A stretch of 64,000 nt of DNA from Hyphomicrobium sp. (GCA_025351425.1 JANXVY010000033.1:52159-116158); one strand, 5' to 3'; counted from the first letter of the stretch, positions 35,037 to 43,392 are shown. Translations and numbers: made by a program. The notes: a model not told the origin generated them from the letters alone.

Positions 35037-36002
35037 ATGCCTGCTGCAGCATTAGGATGGACTGAACGCCGGCAAGAGGAATTTGCAAAGTATTCCAGTC
35101 GAGGTCTTCTGCCGGGCAGAGTTGTTGCCGAGCATCGCACGCACTATCAGGTTGCAACGAGCGACGGTGAGGTCGCGGCGGAGGTGACTGGCGCCCTCCG
35201 GAACCTTGCGATGCAGCGCTCGGATCTGCCAGGCGTCGGTGACTTCGTGGCATTGCGGAGCAACTCCGTCGACGGGCCAGCCAGTATCGAGGGCGTATTG
35301 ACGCGCACGAGTGCGCTGATCCGCAAGGCTTCCGGTGAGAAGCGCCCGCAGCTGCTGGCCTCGAATGTCGATGTTGCATTTATCGTGATGGGGTTGGATG
35401 GCGACTTCAACTTGGCGCGCCTGCAGCGCTTTCTCGAACTGGTTCAGGGCAGCGGCGCCACGCCGGTTATCGTCGCCAACAAATCCGACGTGTCACGCGA
35501 CATCCCAGAAGTGACACAGCAGATTTCCAGCGTCGCTCCCGGCGTCCCACTTCACTTCATCAGCGCACGCGGTGGCGCCGCAATTGCAGACCTCGAGCCG
35601 TATTTTCATCCAGATCGCACCATTGTCCTGGTCGGGTCGTCGGGCGTTGGCAAGTCAACCCTGATCAACCGTTGGCTTGGACACACCGTCCAGTTGACCC
35701 AGACCGTCAGATCCCACGGTGATCGCGGCCGCCACACAACGACGCATCGTCAACTCTTCATCCGGCCGGACGGTGGCTCGATCATCGATACTCCCGGCGT
35801 GCGAGGGCTGGAGGCCTGGATTTCTGCAGATCCGGTCGAAGCCGGTTTCGACGATATCGATACGCTTGCCACTCAGTGCCGATTTCGAAATTGCCGGCAT
35901 GAAAATGAACCCGGTTGCGCCGTTCGCGCTGCGGTCAAACGCGGCGAACTGGACGCGGCTCATTTGGCTGGTTTCGTGAAATCCCGCGCCGGAAGGCATT
36001 AG
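35037..36002 (+). CDS. rsgA: Ribosome small-subunit-dependent GTPase RsgA
   Basis: The 321-residue protein is a circularly permuted GTPase. An OB-fold N-terminal domain (GRVVAEHRTHYQVATSDGEV) is followed by the permuted G motifs in order G4 (VIVANKSD), G1 (GSSGVGKSTL) and G3 (DTPGVRGLE). A C-terminal zinc site reads CRFRNCRHENEPGC (Cys, Cys, His, Cys). RsgA acts in late 30S maturation, releasing RbfA. The frame is open 53 codons upstream, but ATG 35037 (MPAAALGWTERRQEEF) fits the family start. Codon choice and GC content look a little less extreme than in neighbours, which may mean a transferred copy. It follows a 600-base gap and has no co-directional partner upstream. Confidence 0.93.
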   Translation: MPAAALGWTERRQEEFAKYSSRGLLPGRVVAEHRTHYQVATSDGEVAAEVTGALRNLAMQRSDLPGVGDFVALRSNSVDGPASIEGVLTRTSALIRKASGEKRPQLLASNVDVAFIVMGLDGDFNLARLQRFLELVQGSGATPVIVANKSDVSRDIPEVTQQISSVAPGVPLHFISARGGAAIADLEPYFHPDRTIVLVGSSGVGKSTLINRWLGHTVQLTQTVRSHGDRGRHTTTHRQLFIRPDGGSIIDTPGVRGLEAWISADPVEAGFDDIDTLATQCRFRNCRHENEPGCAVRAAVKRGELDAAHLAGFVKSRAGRH

Positions 36003-36052
36003 CCTGCTTGCTTGGCCAGCCAAGATCGCAATGTTCACACAGGACACGCGGA

Positions 36053-36391
36053 ATGAAACCGATCCTCGCACTCATCCTGATCGCTCTCTGCGCCCTCCCC
36101 GCCGCAGCCCACGCCGAGGAGGGCTACCGCTGTCATATCGGCAAGCCGTCCTATTGCTTCAAATACGGCGGCCATCTGTGCGAGCAGTGGAACAACGCGC
36201 CCGACAAGCCCGCGGCCTGCGCCAATTGGACGGCCGCCTGCATCGACTGCCACAACGAAATCCCCGCCTGCCTGGGCAACGTCCGCCCGCTCAGCACCGC
36301 CCCCTCCTGCACGCGCTGCACGACGAAATGGCGTGCCTGCATGGCGAAGATCGACCACCGCTTCTGGCCCAACCGCATGACCCGCAAATAA
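36053..36391 (+). CDS. Small exported cysteine-rich protein of unknown function
   Basis: The 112-residue protein has a clear signal peptide (about 1-21, LALILIALCALPAAAHA). The mature part of about 90 residues holds ten cysteines: YRCHIG, YCFK, LCEQ, ACANW, ACIDCH, ACLG, SCTRCTT, ACMA. The even number and spacing suggest several disulphides or a metal/heme-like binding fold, although no CxxCH heme motif is present (the closest, CIDCH, does have that spacing: C-I-D-C-H). I note that CIDCH formally matches CxxCH, so covalent heme attachment is possible but unproven. It follows rsgA by 50 bases and converges on the Sua5 gene. Confidence 0.65.
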   Translation: MKPILALILIALCALPAAAHAEEGYRCHIGKPSYCFKYGGHLCEQWNNAPDKPAACANWTAACIDCHNEIPACLGNVRPLSTAPSCTRCTTKWRACMAKIDHRFWPNRMTRK

Positions 36392-36398
36392 CTGCGCC

Positions 36399-37379
36399 CT
36401 ACCGGGCAGCCGCCGCCCGCACCAACCGGTCGTTGATCGCCTCTCCGAGCCCGTGATCGGGGATCGGCATCACGGCAATCGTACCGGCCCCGCTCGCATC
36501 CAGCGCCCGCAGCGCCGCGAACAGTCCTTTCGCCGCCTCCCTGAGATCGCCCGTCTTGCTCAGATTGATCACCGCCCCGTCCGCAGGCGGCACGTTGGCT
36601 CCAAACGCCAACAGCGCTTCCCCCGGCATCAGGTCCACCGCATTGAGCCGCACCAAGGCCCGCGGCGCATAGTGGCTCAGCAACTGCCCCGGCGACGTGG
36701 GTGCATCCGGATCGACCGCCGCCCGCATCACCCGATGCCCGCACGCAGCCTCGATCTGCTCGACCGCAATCGCCCCCGGCCGCAGCAGCACCAGCCCCTC
36801 GCCCGAAGCATCTTTGCTTGGGGGCGCTGTTTGGCAGGCGATAATCGTCGACTCGAGCCCGTGACCGCAAGGCCCGCCGTCCAGGATCATGGGCAGCTCA
36901 TCGCCGAAGTCCGCGGCGACGTGCTCGGGCCTCGTCGGGCTGATCCGTCCCGACTTGTTGGCGGATGGCGCAGCAAGCGGCCGCCCCGCCGCCTCGATCA
37001 GCGCCCGCGCAATCTCGTGCCCCGGCACCCGGATCGCGACCGTATCGAGCCCCGCCGTCACCAGATCGGCAATGCCGCATCCGGGCCGCAATTGCAACAC
37101 GAGCGTCAGCGGCCCGGGCCAGAACGCCCGAGCCAACCGCTCCGCCAGCGGTGTCAGTTCGCCGATCGCCGCCGCCTGCGCTACCGACGCCACGTGCACG
37201 ATCAGTGGATTGAACCGCGGCCGCCCCTTGGCCGCATAGATTGCTGCCACTGCCAGCCCATCGGTCGCATCCCCCGCCAGCCCGTAGACCGTTTCGGTCG
37301 GCATGGCGACGAGCCCGCCCGCCCGGAGGCTCTCTCCTGCACGTTCAATATTATCGGTACTCGCAGCAACAATTGGCAT
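36399..37379 (-). CDS. L-threonylcarbamoyladenylate synthase (Sua5 type)
   Basis: The 326-residue protein makes threonylcarbamoyl-AMP, the first intermediate of the t6A37 tRNA modification. The YrdC/Sua5 catalytic domain covers about residues 10-200: GGLVAMPTETVYGLAGDATD, AIYAAKGRPRFNPLIVHV, WPGPLTLVL and PSANKSGRISPT. A C-terminal Sua5 domain follows (SPGQLLSHYAPRALVRL). The SPG.L..HYAP segment is the linker that closes over the active site in Sua5 and is absent from short TsaC/YrdC proteins. TsaE of the same pathway is encoded about 16 kb upstream as a fusion. The gene converges on the cysteine-rich protein with a 7-base gap. Confidence 0.94.
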   Translation of the reverse strand: MPIVAASTDNIERAGESLRAGGLVAMPTETVYGLAGDATDGLAVAAIYAAKGRPRFNPLIVHVASVAQAAAIGELTPLAERLARAFWPGPLTLVLQLRPGCGIADLVTAGLDTVAIRVPGHEIARALIEAAGRPLAAPSANKSGRISPTRPEHVAADFGDELPMILDGGPCGHGLESTIIACQTAPPSKDASGEGLVLLRPGAIAVEQIEAACGHRVMRAAVDPDAPTSPGQLLSHYAPRALVRLNAVDLMPGEALLAFGANVPPADGAVINLSKTGDLREAAKGLFAALRALDASGAGTIAVMPIPDHGLGEAINDRLVRAAAAR

Positions 37380-37591
37380 CTCAACTCGCGTGACTTAGGG
37401 TGGTCAGTCTTTTCACCGCCCGCTCGTGCGCGGAGGGAAAAGGGGTGGGCAAAACGATAAGGGGTATTCAAGTGGATCGACCAGCGGTCCAGCCAATAGC
37501 CAAGGCGCAATACTTGAAATCTCCCCGCGTTGGCGCTGCCGCGGCAAGCGGCGTACAATGGTCCGAAATCAACCGCGAGGAAAGTCCGTCC

Positions 37592-39040
37592 ATGCCGCGC
37601 CGTCCCGCTAGCCGCTCGAGGATCGCCGCGCTCGTGCTCATGCTCGCCCTCACCGCGTCACCAAGTCAATCAGCCGGCGTGTCCGCCTGGCTTGTCTGGC
37701 CAAGCCATGACCCGGCGCGAAACCCGCTGGCCAGCGCCGTCTTGGCCCTGCGCGCGATCTCCGATCAGGATGAAGCAGTCGCCGCCCACATCACGCCAGA
37801 AGGCCACTGGCAGTTCGCCAACCGTGCCGGCGAAACGTACACCGCGGGCACGCCCGACGAACTGAAACGCGCGCCCACGGTTTTGATCCCCAACCGCCTG
37901 ACCTTCAGTCATATCCTGCTGTCAGAGGAAAGCCTGTTCGCCGGCCCTGACGCCCTGAAAACCATGCCCGCTGCCAAATACAGCGTGGTTATCGGCGACG
38001 AGCAATTTCCGCTCCGCAACGCCACCTCGAACGGGCGCACCATCGACTATCGCCCCTATCTGACGATTCCCGCGCAAGATCGCGACGCCTTTGCCGAAAC
38101 CCTGGCCCAACTGCGCCGCCCCCTGGATCAAAGCCGACTGCGCCTGCTGGCCGCAACACCCGGCGCGCAATCGACCCTACCCGCGTCGCCAAAATTCGAT
38201 GCAGCGCAGGGCGGCCCCGCCATTGATCCCGTCGACCCCGCCCGCATCCCCGAAGCGCTCGGCTCGATCCCCCGCCAGACCGCAATCCTGACCGCCCGGC
38301 TCGACGGCGCCAACCTGACCATCGCCCCCACCTCCGGCCCCGATCGCACCGTCCCCTTCGTAACCCTCACGGAGGCCGCCGCCGCGGCGGACGTCGACCT
38401 GATCGTGCTGCACGCCAATCCGCCCCAGCAACCCGGCGGCCAAAATTGGCTCTGGCAACGCACGCAAGTTTCCGGCCTTGACCAGGCGGCCAAACACGCC
38501 AATCTCGCCGACTTCTTCAACGCGTTGGCGAAAAGCCGTGGCGCGCCGCTCATCGTCTCAGCCAGCCCCGCCTCCGGCAGCCGTGTGACCCTCACCGCAC
38601 GCCAGGACAGCGACAGCCGCGAACTTTCGACCGGCTGGATCAAGCAGGCAGCCGACGCCGTCACCGGCCAAATCGCTGGCCAGCTGACCGGCAACGTGTC
38701 CCTCGTCGCCATCCACGCGAGCCTCGTGCCGGACGCCCGCCGCCGCGAACTTGAAGCCCGCCTCATCCCCGGTATCCCGTCCACGCTCCAGGCGGTCTAT
38801 CTGGCCAGCCTCGCGCTCGGCCTGCTGGCTCTGCCCACCGCGTCCCTCTGGTGGCGCAAACTGTGGCCGTTGGAAGCCCGCGCCGACTACGCCAGCTTCC
38901 GCGGCTTTGTCCTGGCCCATACAGTCCGCGCCGCAGCCTTCGCCCTGATCTTCCTGCCGCTTGTAGGCCTTCCGGCGCTGTTAACCAGCCTGATCCGCCG
39001 TCTCAGCCGCAGCCGCACGCGCGCCGCGCCCATTAACTGA
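37592..39040 (+). CDS. Exported/membrane-anchored protein of unknown function
   Basis: The 482-residue protein has a signal peptide (about 1-28, IAALVLMLALTASPSQS), a large extracytoplasmic region, and two hydrophobic segments near the C-terminus (about 393-415 and 441-468) followed by an Arg-rich cytoplasmic tail (SRSRTRAAPIN). It is therefore likely anchored in the inner membrane with its body in the periplasm. No enzyme motif was recognised. The start at 37592 has GAGGAAA about 9 bases before it; the frame extends upstream to 37400 without support. The next gene begins 31 bases after its stop and is also a membrane protein, and both lead into the HDAC-xseB genes, so a four-gene run is possible. 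Confidence 0.7.
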   Translation: MPRRPASRSRIAALVLMLALTASPSQSAGVSAWLVWPSHDPARNPLASAVLALRAISDQDEAVAAHITPEGHWQFANRAGETYTAGTPDELKRAPTVLIPNRLTFSHILLSEESLFAGPDALKTMPAAKYSVVIGDEQFPLRNATSNGRTIDYRPYLTIPAQDRDAFAETLAQLRRPLDQSRLRLLAATPGAQSTLPASPKFDAAQGGPAIDPVDPARIPEALGSIPRQTAILTARLDGANLTIAPTSGPDRTVPFVTLTEAAAAADVDLIVLHANPPQQPGGQNWLWQRTQVSGLDQAAKHANLADFFNALAKSRGAPLIVSASPASGSRVTLTARQDSDSRELSTGWIKQAADAVTGQIAGQLTGNVSLVAIHASLVPDARRRELEARLIPGIPSTLQAVYLASLALGLLALPTASLWWRKLWPLEARADYASFRGFVLAHTVRAAAFALIFLPLVGLPALLTSLIRRLSRSRTRAAPIN

Positions 39041-39071
39041 TCGTCGACGGCGCAGCCCTAAATTGCCCGCC

Positions 39072-39695
39072 ATGGACCAAGGCAACGACATCGGCAGCGA
39101 CCCGTACGGCCACGACGACAGACGCGACAACGGTCACGGCAGCCATCGCCGCGACGGCGAAAACGCACAAGTTCCGCCGAGCCCCGCCTTCCTCGCCCTG
39201 ATGGCAGCCGTCCTTGCCCCTTCGGCATCGCCCTCCTGGCCCAAAGGCCTGGGCTACGCCACCATGGAGCGCATGCGCCCCAACCCGCACGTCCCCGGCT
39301 GGATGTTCGCCCTCCTGGGCACGTTCCTCCTGGCGGCAGCCCTCGGCTGCGTCCTTGAGGCGCTGAAAATGCCCGAAAAGCTGACCCAATCCGTAGGCGT
39401 CGTCATTGCGGTGATCAGCCTCGCGCTGATGACCGGCATGGCGTTCGGCGTCGAGGGCGGCCAGATGTCGTGCATGATCGGCCCCATCCCTCTGTTCGGC
39501 GAAATCGGCCACAGGATCTGCCGCGGCCTCTTCCGCACCATTGCCGTTCCGGTCGACATCCTCCTGCTGCCGCTGCTGCTCGTCTGGCTCGTGAAGACTT
39601 TGTTCAAGCGCAACGAGCGCCAGTCCCACGCAACACTTGGTTTCTGCAGCCGATACAGGCTACCATCAAAGTCCCGAATCCTCGCGCCGGACTAA
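39072..39695 (+). CDS. Membrane protein of unknown function
   Basis: The 207-residue protein has a polar, His/Asp/Arg-rich N-terminus (about 1-35) and then four hydrophobic segments near residues 40-55, 75-97, 105-127 and 158-178. The last is followed by a basic tail. The GMAFGVEGGQMSCMIGPIPLFGEIGHRICRG region between helices carries two cysteines. No family was recognised. It begins 31 bases after the preceding envelope protein and ends 7 bases before the HDAC-like gene, which suggests co-transcription. The N-terminal ATG at 39072 is preceded by an in-frame TTG at 39063 that is unlikely to be used. Confidence 0.65.
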   Translation: MDQGNDIGSDPYGHDDRRDNGHGSHRRDGENAQVPPSPAFLALMAAVLAPSASPSWPKGLGYATMERMRPNPHVPGWMFALLGTFLLAAALGCVLEALKMPEKLTQSVGVVIAVISLALMTGMAFGVEGGQMSCMIGPIPLFGEIGHRICRGLFRTIAVPVDILLLPLLLVWLVKTLFKRNERQSHATLGFCSRYRLPSKSRILAPD

Positions 39696-39702
39696 GCCCT
39701 CC

Positions 39703-40647
39703 ATGACCACCCTGCTGCTGACCCATCCGAGCTTCGTCGCCCACGACACCGGCGCCGGCCACCCCGAACGCCCCGACCGCATGCGCGCCATCGACCGCGT
39801 GCTGACGCATGAGTTCTTCAATTCGCTCGTCCGCGCCGAAGCCCCCATCCGGGCCGACGCCGAGGAAGCGATCCTGCTCGCCCATCCGGCGCAACATCTG
39901 GCGCACATCAAGGCGTCCCGTGCCCAGGCCCAGGAACATCCGATCTACGTCGATGGCGACACCATCATGTCGGCCGGCACCTGGGAAGCCGTCATGCGCG
40001 CGGTCGGCGCCGGTATGGAAGCCGTCGACAAGGTGATGGACGCCAATTCCGGCATCAAGAATGCGTTCTGCCAGGTCCGCCCGCCGGGCCACCACGCCGA
40101 GGCCGAGCGCGCCATGGGTTTCTGCTTCTTCAATAGCGCGGCCATCGCCGCCCACTATGCCCGCAAGAAATACGGCGCAGAACGGCTGGCCGTCGTCGAT
40201 TTCGATGTCCACCACGGCAACGGCACGCAAGACATCTTCTTCTCGGACAAGTCGCTGTTCTACGCCTCAACCCACCAGATGCCGCTCTATCCCGGCACCG
40301 GTTCCCTCCATGAAACCGGCGTGGGCAACATCTGTAACGCGCCGCTGCGCGCGGGGGACGGCGGCGAAAAATTCAAGGAAGCCTTCCAGACCCGCATCCT
40401 GCCGGCGCTGCACGATTTCAGCCCCGACCTGCTGATCATTTCCGCCGGTTTCGACGCCCACCGCGACGATCCCTTGGCGAGCCTCCAGCTTGTCGAAAGT
40501 GACTATCTGTGGGTGACGGAAGAATTGACCGAGGTCGCCCGTCGCCACTGCAACGGCCGAATCGTTTCCATGCTAGAGGGCGGGTACGATCTGACCGCCC
40601 TCGCCCGCTCCGTCGTCGTCCACCTCAAAGGCCTGATGGAGGCCTGA
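39703..40647 (+). CDS. Histone-deacetylase-family hydrolase (AcuC/acetylpolyamine amidohydrolase type)
   Basis: The 314-residue protein has the zinc hydrolase fold of class II HDACs: HPERPDRMRAID near the N-terminus, the catalytic pair in VRPPGHHAEAERAMGFCFFN, the zinc ligands in VVDFDVHHGNGTQDIF and SAGFDAHRDDPL, and a late EGGYDLTALARS. Bacterial members remove acetyl groups from lysines or acetylated small amines; the natural substrate here is not known. In Hyphomicrobiales this gene is commonly followed by xseB, as here, with xseB 156 bases downstream beyond a repeat. The start at 39703 lies 7 bases after the upstream gene; the longer frame from 39637 overlaps it and is rejected. Confidence 0.92.
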   Translation: MTTLLLTHPSFVAHDTGAGHPERPDRMRAIDRVLTHEFFNSLVRAEAPIRADAEEAILLAHPAQHLAHIKASRAQAQEHPIYVDGDTIMSAGTWEAVMRAVGAGMEAVDKVMDANSGIKNAFCQVRPPGHHAEAERAMGFCFFNSAAIAAHYARKKYGAERLAVVDFDVHHGNGTQDIFFSDKSLFYASTHQMPLYPGTGSLHETGVGNICNAPLRAGDGGEKFKEAFQTRILPALHDFSPDLLIISAGFDAHRDDPLASLQLVESDYLWVTEELTEVARRHCNGRIVSMLEGGYDLTALARSVVVHLKGLMEA

Positions 40648-40652
40648 CCATC

Positions 40653-40775
40653 ACCTCTCCCCTTGGGGAAAGGCTGCAGCCGTCCGCGGGTGGCATCGCA
40701 ACAAGCGTCTCGGATGCTGGGCTGACGATAAAAGCCGCCAAACCCACTGGTCCCCTCCACCTTGCGGGGAGAGGT
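40653..40775. repeat. Long inverted repeat element between the HDAC-like gene and xseB
   Basis: The arms ACCTCTCCCC (40653-40662) and GGGGAGAGGT (40766-40775) are perfect complements about 100 bases apart, with a small inner hairpin CCCC-TT-GGGG (40659-40668). Elements with CTCTCCCC/GGGGAGAG ends occur widely as dispersed repeats in Proteobacteria. The element fills most of the 156-base gap and differs from the repeat family at 8151 and elsewhere. Confidence 0.6.
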
Positions 40776-40803
40776 TAGGGGTGAAGGTCGAGGAAATACG
40801 GAT

Positions 40804-41073
40804 ATGGACACGATGAACAAAGCACCCGCCAAAATCCACGCCGACATCCGCGACATGAGCTTCGAGCGCGGCTTGAAGGAATTGGAATCGATCGTCTCGC
40901 GCCTGGAGCGCGGCGACGTCGAGCTTGAAGAAAGCATCAGCATCTACGAGCGCGGCGAAGCGCTCAAGGACCACTGCGACCGCCTGCTGAAGCAGGCTGA
41001 AGCAAAGGTCGAAAAGCTCACCTTCGCAGCCGACGGCACCCCCAAAGGCACCGAACCCTTCGACGCCGAGTAA
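40804..41073 (+). CDS. xseB: Exodeoxyribonuclease VII small subunit
   Basis: The 89-residue helical protein carries the XseB signature [20 protein letters not shown] followed by [16 protein letters not shown] and [12 protein letters not shown]. XseB binds the large subunit XseA and forms the single-strand exonuclease VII. The start at 40804 has GAGGAAA at good spacing; the frame extends 14 codons further into the repeat and is rejected. xseA is not in the window. In related genomes dxs often follows xseB; here a convergent transglutaminase-like gene follows instead, 16 bases away. Confidence 0.95.
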   Translation: MDTMNKAPAKIHADIRDMSFERGLKELESIVSRLERGDVELEESISIYERGEALKDHCDRLLKQAEAKVEKLTFAADGTPKGTEPFDAE

Positions 41074-41089
41074 GTCTCGGGCTCGGCCC

Positions 41090-41893
41090 TTAAACCTCGT
41101 CGGCCCAGACCCGGAAACTTTTGAGCGTATTGTCACCAAACGTCGTGGTAATCGCGACGTCGGCGGCGTCCCGTCCTTGCGCGATCAGCACCCGGCTTGC
41201 CCGCGGCACGTTGTTGCGCGGATCGAACGTGTGCCACCGGCCGCCAAGATACGCTTCGAACCACGCCGCGAAATCGCCAGGCGGGTAGGGCGGCGGTAGT
41301 CCCACATCGCCCAGATACCCGGTGCAATAGCGCGCGGGAATGTTCAATGCCCGGCAGAACGCCACCGCAAGATGCGCGTAATCCCGGCACACCCCGCGCC
41401 GTTCTTCATAGCCTTCCGATGCCGTCCGCGTGACGCGGGCGTGCTCATAGCCGAACGCGATGTGGTTATGGACGAAATCGCACACCGCGCGCACGCGCGC
41501 CCACCCCGGCTCGGTTTTTCCAAACAGCGTCCAGGCCAGATCCAGCATCCGGTCGCTGTCGCAGAAGCGGCTGGCGAGCAGGAACACGAGCACTTCCTGC
41601 GGCAGTTCCTCGACTCGCACCTGTTGGGCATCCGCGGCCACAGGGTCGCGCAGCCCGCTGTCCCGGATGATGGCGCTCGCCGAAATTTGCAGCCCACCCG
41701 CCGGAGCCAGAAACCGGCTGCACCAGTTGCCGTATGTGTCCCGGTAACCAGACATGACGACGGGCGGATAGACCACCGCGTGATCGGGCGTTTCGAGGTC
41801 GCACACCCGCGTGTAGTGAACGTTCAACATCAGGATGATCGGCGTCGGCTGGGGAAACTCGTAGCCGATCTGATAACCCACCCGCAGTCTCAT
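41090..41893 (-). CDS. Transglutaminase-like protein
   Basis: The 267-residue protein has the layout of bacterial transglutaminase-like cysteine proteins: an N-terminal beta-rich domain (MRLRVGYQIGYEFPQPTPII) and a core with GVCRDYAHLAVAFCRALNIP, where Cys169 is the nucleophile, and WHTFDPRNNVPRASRVLIA at the third motif. In the second motif, where most relatives have His-Ala-Trp, this protein reads FAAWFEAY with Ala in place of His. His221 in the following strand could not simply replace it. The protein may therefore be inactive or belong to a subgroup with a changed triad. It converges on xseB and follows cynS by about 120 bases on the same strand. No signal peptide is seen. Confidence 0.82.
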   Translation of the reverse strand: MRLRVGYQIGYEFPQPTPIILMLNVHYTRVCDLETPDHAVVYPPVVMSGYRDTYGNWCSRFLAPAGGLQISASAIIRDSGLRDPVAADAQQVRVEELPQEVLVFLLASRFCDSDRMLDLAWTLFGKTEPGWARVRAVCDFVHNHIAFGYEHARVTRTASEGYEERRGVCRDYAHLAVAFCRALNIPARYCTGYLGDVGLPPPYPPGDFAAWFEAYLGGRWHTFDPRNNVPRASRVLIAQGRDAADVAITTTFGDNTLKSFRVWADEV

Positions 41894-42017
41894 CTGGTTC
41901 TCCGTTCCTGGCGATACCGTGGTCCCGGTCGAACGGAGCGCACCTTGAAACTACACCGGCGAAAGCCTGCATGCAGCCTGATCCACATGAACGCCTGAGA
42001 GGGCGAAATGGCCCAAC

Positions 42018-42509
42018 TCAATCCTTCTCCTTGAACCCGTACTCGGGAATGCCCTGTTCGGCGCCGTAATACCGGTAGGGCAGGAACTTGCCGCTCATCG
42101 AGATTCTGACGCGGTCGCCCTTGGGGTTGGCCTCGCGTTGGAAGTCGAAATCGAAGTCGATCGCCGACATGATCCCGTCGCCGAACTCCTCCTCTATCAG
42201 CGCCTTCCACGCCGGCCCGTTGACCATCACCATTTCATAAAACCGGTACAGCAGCGGATCGGTTGGCGGCATCGGCGTGCCGGTGCCGCGATAGGGCACT
42301 TCATTTAGCATGGCCTCTTCCGCCGGGCTGAGCGCAAATAGCGCGGCTGCCTTCCTGGCCAGCGGCTTGACGAGTTTCATTTGCCCAAGCAGAGCCCCCA
42401 CGATCAGCGTCGGCGCCATTCCGCCGATCTCCTCGCAGATCTGCTTCCACGTCCAGCCCTTGTCGCGCTTGATGTCGAGAATCTTCTCGGTTAGCTGCTC
42501 GCGCCGCAT
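42018..42509 (-). CDS. cynS: Cyanate hydratase (cyanase)
   Basis: The 163-residue protein breaks down cyanate with bicarbonate to ammonia and carbon dioxide. The N-terminal helical domain begins MRREQLTEKILDIKRDKGWT, and the C-terminal catalytic domain has Arg89, Glu92 and Ser115 (LLYRFYEMVMVNG, GDGIMSAIDF), in register with Arg96, Glu99 and Ser122 of the E. coli enzyme. The C-terminus GKFLPYRYY is typical. The start has AAGGAG 6 bases upstream; a longer open frame to 42587 is not supported. No cynT carbonic anhydrase, cyanate transporter or cynR is adjacent, so it appears as a single-gene unit for cyanate detoxification or nitrogen gain. Confidence 0.96.
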   Translation of the reverse strand: MRREQLTEKILDIKRDKGWTWKQICEEIGGMAPTLIVGALLGQMKLVKPLARKAAALFALSPAEEAMLNEVPYRGTGTPMPPTDPLLYRFYEMVMVNGPAWKALIEEEFGDGIMSAIDFDFDFQREANPKGDRVRISMSGKFLPYRYYGAEQGIPEYGFKEKD

Positions 42510-42683
42510 ATTGGCTCCTTGCCCGGTGTTGTTATCCAACCCGGAACCGCAAGCCCCATGCCATCGCAACACCTGTTCATTCTGCAAGCGCCATCAACTA
42601 CTTGCAAACAGCCCCCACGCCGCCGCGCCGCCACCCGCCCAATCCTCAGGCAGCCTGCTCAACCCTCGCGCAGAATGCTGTGT

Positions 42684-43256
42684 TCAGAACAGATACCCAT
42701 ACCTGACGCCCAGCCGGTCGATCCCCTCGTTGAAGGTCTGCGAGTTCGCGTTCGAGGTATGCTCGAAATAAGCCGAGATCGAATGGTGGCCGGCAAACCG
42801 GTAGCCGACCTCCGCCGGGATGTGAAACAGCCCGTGCGTCCCCAGGGCCTTGCGGTTTGGATCGCTCGTATTCGTATGTCCGTCGTGGAGTGCTGCCCCC
42901 AGCCCCAACGATACGAACACCCCCGAGGGCGCCTCGTACGTCCAACGTGCATCGGCATAGAGGTGGCTGGTCTGCCCGGCCGTATTGATCGTGCCGCCGA
43001 GCGCTGGCCGCACGCTCCCGATGCCCACATACAGCGCGGGCTTCAACTGGGCTTCGATATTGATATCGGCCGAGACGGTTTCGCGGCGATAGCCCGCCCA
43101 CATTCCCGGCATGTCGTGGGACAGCACGCCGAATTTCCACTCGTGAATGACCTCGTTCGCGCAAGCCGCCGGCGCAAACGGCGCCCAATGAGAAAGTGCT
43201 GTCAGGACGCACGCCAACGCAACGCTTAAGGAGCGCGACACAACCCGAACCGGCAT
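42684..43256 (-). CDS. PagL-like lipid A 3-O-deacylase / acyloxyacyl hydrolase (paralogue 1)
   Basis: The 190-residue protein has a signal peptide (about 1-33) and an eight-stranded-barrel-like alternation in its mature part. The C-terminal segment ISAYFEHTSNANSQTFNEGI followed by DRLGVRYGYLF carries His166, Ser168 and Glu177, matching the His-Ser-Glu triad of PagL in the outer membrane. PagL removes the 3-O-acyl chain of lipid A, which lowers endotoxicity. A second copy lies just upstream on the same strand (43393-43956); the two agree closely in the second half (for example INIEAQL, TSHxYADAR, PSGVF, AxxHDGH). The start at 43256 is preferred over 43283 for its ribosome-like site. Substrate specificity is inferred. 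Confidence 0.8.
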   Translation of the reverse strand: MPVRVVSRSLSVALACVLTALSHWAPFAPAACANEVIHEWKFGVLSHDMPGMWAGYRRETVSADINIEAQLKPALYVGIGSVRPALGGTINTAGQTSHLYADARWTYEAPSGVFVSLGLGAALHDGHTNTSDPNRKALGTHGLFHIPAEVGYRFAGHHSISAYFEHTSNANSQTFNEGIDRLGVRYGYLF

Positions 43257-43392
43257 TTGAAGATCACCGCGTATAGGCCGCAATCAATCGCGGCCAACCC
43301 CACCCGAACGCAGTACTGCGTTCTTGCTTAGGGCAAATACATTGAGAATACGTGAAAGCTTGTCGCCGTAGGCAGCGCGGCTTTATTTGCGG

